A stretch of 64,000 nt of DNA, from the NCBI GenBank assembly GCA_013398055.1, contig VZRS01004070.1, forward strand, positions 233,265 through 297,264. Reading direction: 5' to 3'. The notes under the pieces are model-generated. The model was given only the letters and a program-made list of their open reading frames with translations. It made no database searches and was not told where the DNA came from. This DNA is from Ifrita kowaldi. Taxonomy: Eukaryota; Chordata; Aves; Passeriformes; Cinclosomatidae. The translations under genes and the position numbers were made by a program. Within the stretch, counting starts at the first letter, position 1, and every line of letters starts with the position of its first letter. Shown piece by piece: positions 62,201-64,000 of this stretch.

Positions 62201-64000
62201 AGTAAAAGAATGAGTATAATTATAGGGCTTTACTCTGTGATAACATAACTGTATATTTTATTTGGGGTCACCAAGTATATTGCTCCACAGTACAAATTCT
62301 TTCTTACTTTCCCTCTTTTCTCTTTTTTGATAGACGTCATTACAGATTCAGCTTAACGAAAGTGGTGAAAATTAAGAAGAAAATTCTTTCCCTATAATTT
62401 TATAGGAATGCAGCCTTCAGAGCAGAACTATTCTTCAAACTTAGATGACTGGCATGCATTGGCATGAGCTGCTGTCACAGCAGAAATATTCTTCAAATGC
62501 TTGGCCACAAAAGAAAACTACCAACTTGTTGAAATCATTCCTCCTTGTTGTTGCACAAAATCTAACCATGAGTAGCTTTAATTACCCAGAAGTAAAGTGG
62601 TGAGTCTTCTTAATACAGCACTCAGGTTCAGTTTCCACTCTTGCTTGTATCTCCATCGATGAATTGGTTGTAGGACCAGGTTTGAGAAATCTATGAGCTG
62701 TGCAACTGAGTAAAAAAGAAATCATAACAAGAGGGGGAAAGGACTAAGAAAAATGGTTTAAAAAATCTTGGTCCTATTTGTCAAGGATGCATGCAAGGAT
62801 GTAATGTGTTTGCAGGATACACTGACTTCAGATTATTGACATTAAATTTGGAGGAACTTCTCTTTCTAGAGGTGAGTGCCCTTTGCCCTCTGTCATGGTC
62901 TTTATACCTGCTGTCCTAGTTACCCAATCGAAGCACCTGTGTGAGAGATCATGGCTTATTCACTGAGGTTTCCACTGAAAAGAATCCTGTGGACTCTCTG
63001 ATGTGATGTGGCACTCACCCCTGTTTAAAACTTATCCTGCAATTCTCTCTTGTCTAGAACCAACTTTTCTCTCATTTCTCCTTTGCAGAAATTAGGTCAA
63101 GGTGTAAAACGTAACATTATAACTAAAGCCAAATAGCCTTTCCATGCCATACAATGTCCACATATCCATAGGTGCATTAGTCATACTCTACTTCTAAAAA
63201 TTAATAGCAATAATAATTAACAACAACAATAATAATGTGCATGTGAGTTGATCACATTGAGCAGAAGACTGAGTAGTTTCCATGGCAGTTAATTGTGTTT
63301 TGTGTGGCTCATCATTCAAACAGTCTCAAGTTCAACATGGAAAGAACAACAACAAGAAAAAAACAAAAAGAGACAATGCTTTAAGACAGTGTATACTGAG
63401 AGGATCTCAGAACTGGGTTTTCATCACCCCTGACCACAAAGGCATAAGTCCACCTGCAGTTGTCAATACCAGAATAATTTCCTAATAAATTCAGAAATGT
63501 GTCAGTAGTTTGAAGTAGCTCCTGCCACACATTCCCATCTCACTGGGGTCAGCCTACAGCCCAACATTACAACCCGATTGCAGTATAGCAGAAATTTCAC
63601 CATGACTTAAGAGAAACCAAGATTTTTCCCTGGTCTGTTGACTCTAGTCCTGGACTTGGCCAGGAGGCTGGTCTCTGCTGGCCACAAATGCGTCATGTCC
63701 AGGATGAACTTGCTGAGGTCAGGATGCCTATGAGCAGTTCCCAGGTATATTTTCTCCACCTAAATATAATTTTCCAGCAGTCTGGAGTCTGCTATTACTG
63801 TATTAGAGAAGTTCTATTTCCTGTGTACATCCACCTTGCTATCTTCTGGAAAAAGAGATCGAGTATAGCAAACCATTTAATCAGTTTTAAAACTCTTTTC
63901 TAATTCTATGCCCACTCTCTTTTTCCTAGGAAGTCTCCTAGACCATTCCTTGCTAACCCTTCTCCATTACTTTATTTACATTCAGGCCTGCAATTTATAA
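56253..64000. other. Long stretch without recognised gene or repeat
   Basis: 7.7 kb with no CR1. It contains (GA)6 at 60893-60904, an 8-base-arm hairpin at 61600-61618, a near-repeat pair at 62421-62497 and an ATA/ACA-rich patch at 63203-63236. The frame from 61239 to 61823 is open apart from one stop at 61425-61427 but matches nothing I recognise. CR1-free intervals of this kind can hold conserved regulatory sequence, but I cannot test that here. Confidence 0.5.
63203..63236. repeat. (AAT/AAC)n low-complexity patch
   Basis: Imperfect AAT and AAC triplets in an A-rich context. Confidence 0.75.

Noticed and set aside
1..64000. CRISPR array, bacterial operon, tRNA or rRNA genes
   Set aside because: No regularly spaced direct repeats, no ribosome-binding-site and gene clusters, and no tRNA B-box with a foldable cloverleaf were seen. 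The content is vertebrate, and the repeats are dispersed CR1 copies.

Overview
This window looks like non-coding DNA from a bird. It is moderately AT-rich and has no recognisable protein-coding exon, rRNA, tRNA or CRISPR array. Its main annotatable content is a scatter of short, 5'-truncated CR1 LINE copies in both orientations: 21 fragments, 11 on the + strand and 10 on the - strand. Most end in the CR1 3' terminus seen in birds (a 'TTCCAACCYWAAYSATTCTATGATTCT'-like end, read here in pieces). Turtles, crocodilians and squamates also carry CR1. The lack of abundant SINEs and the style of the 3' ends make a bird the best guess; the species cannot be told from the sequence. The stretch is either a gene desert or part of a very long intron.

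Layout. 1-15 kb: CR1 copies at 2308-2780 (+), 4403-4862 (-), 8287-8390 (-), 11030-11122 (+) and 11994-12160 (-), plus a weak MIR-like tRNA-SINE tail near 13.3 kb. 14.5-15.9 kb: the densest repeat cluster, three CR1 copies in 1.3 kb, including the longest stretch of CR1 reverse-transcriptase C-terminus (15225-15876, frameshifted). 18-27 kb: an ancient CR1 (about 18.54-18.76 kb) and four younger fragments. 27-35 kb: unique-looking sequence with a G-triplet motif and small duplications. 35-44 kb: five CR1 fragments, one of an older class lying just upstream of a younger one. 48.1-48.7 kb: a probable, decayed LTR of an endogenous retrovirus-like element, one ambiguous base (N at 48535) between two copies of a 13-base word, and an AT-rich simple repeat. 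50.4-51.0 kb: the longest open frame (190 codons, - strand), unrecognised. 51-56.3 kb: three more CR1 copies, two of them same-strand near-relatives 2.2 kb apart. 56.3-64 kb: no repeat or gene recognised.

No genes work together here, and I found no convincing new biological system. The observations most worth checking are the 190-codon frame at 50.4-51.0 kb, the LTR-like block with the adjacent N, the single-base-loop G4 motif at 27.98 kb, and the different ages of the CR1 copies. All family assignments come from reading the sequence against remembered consensus features. None was confirmed by a search.
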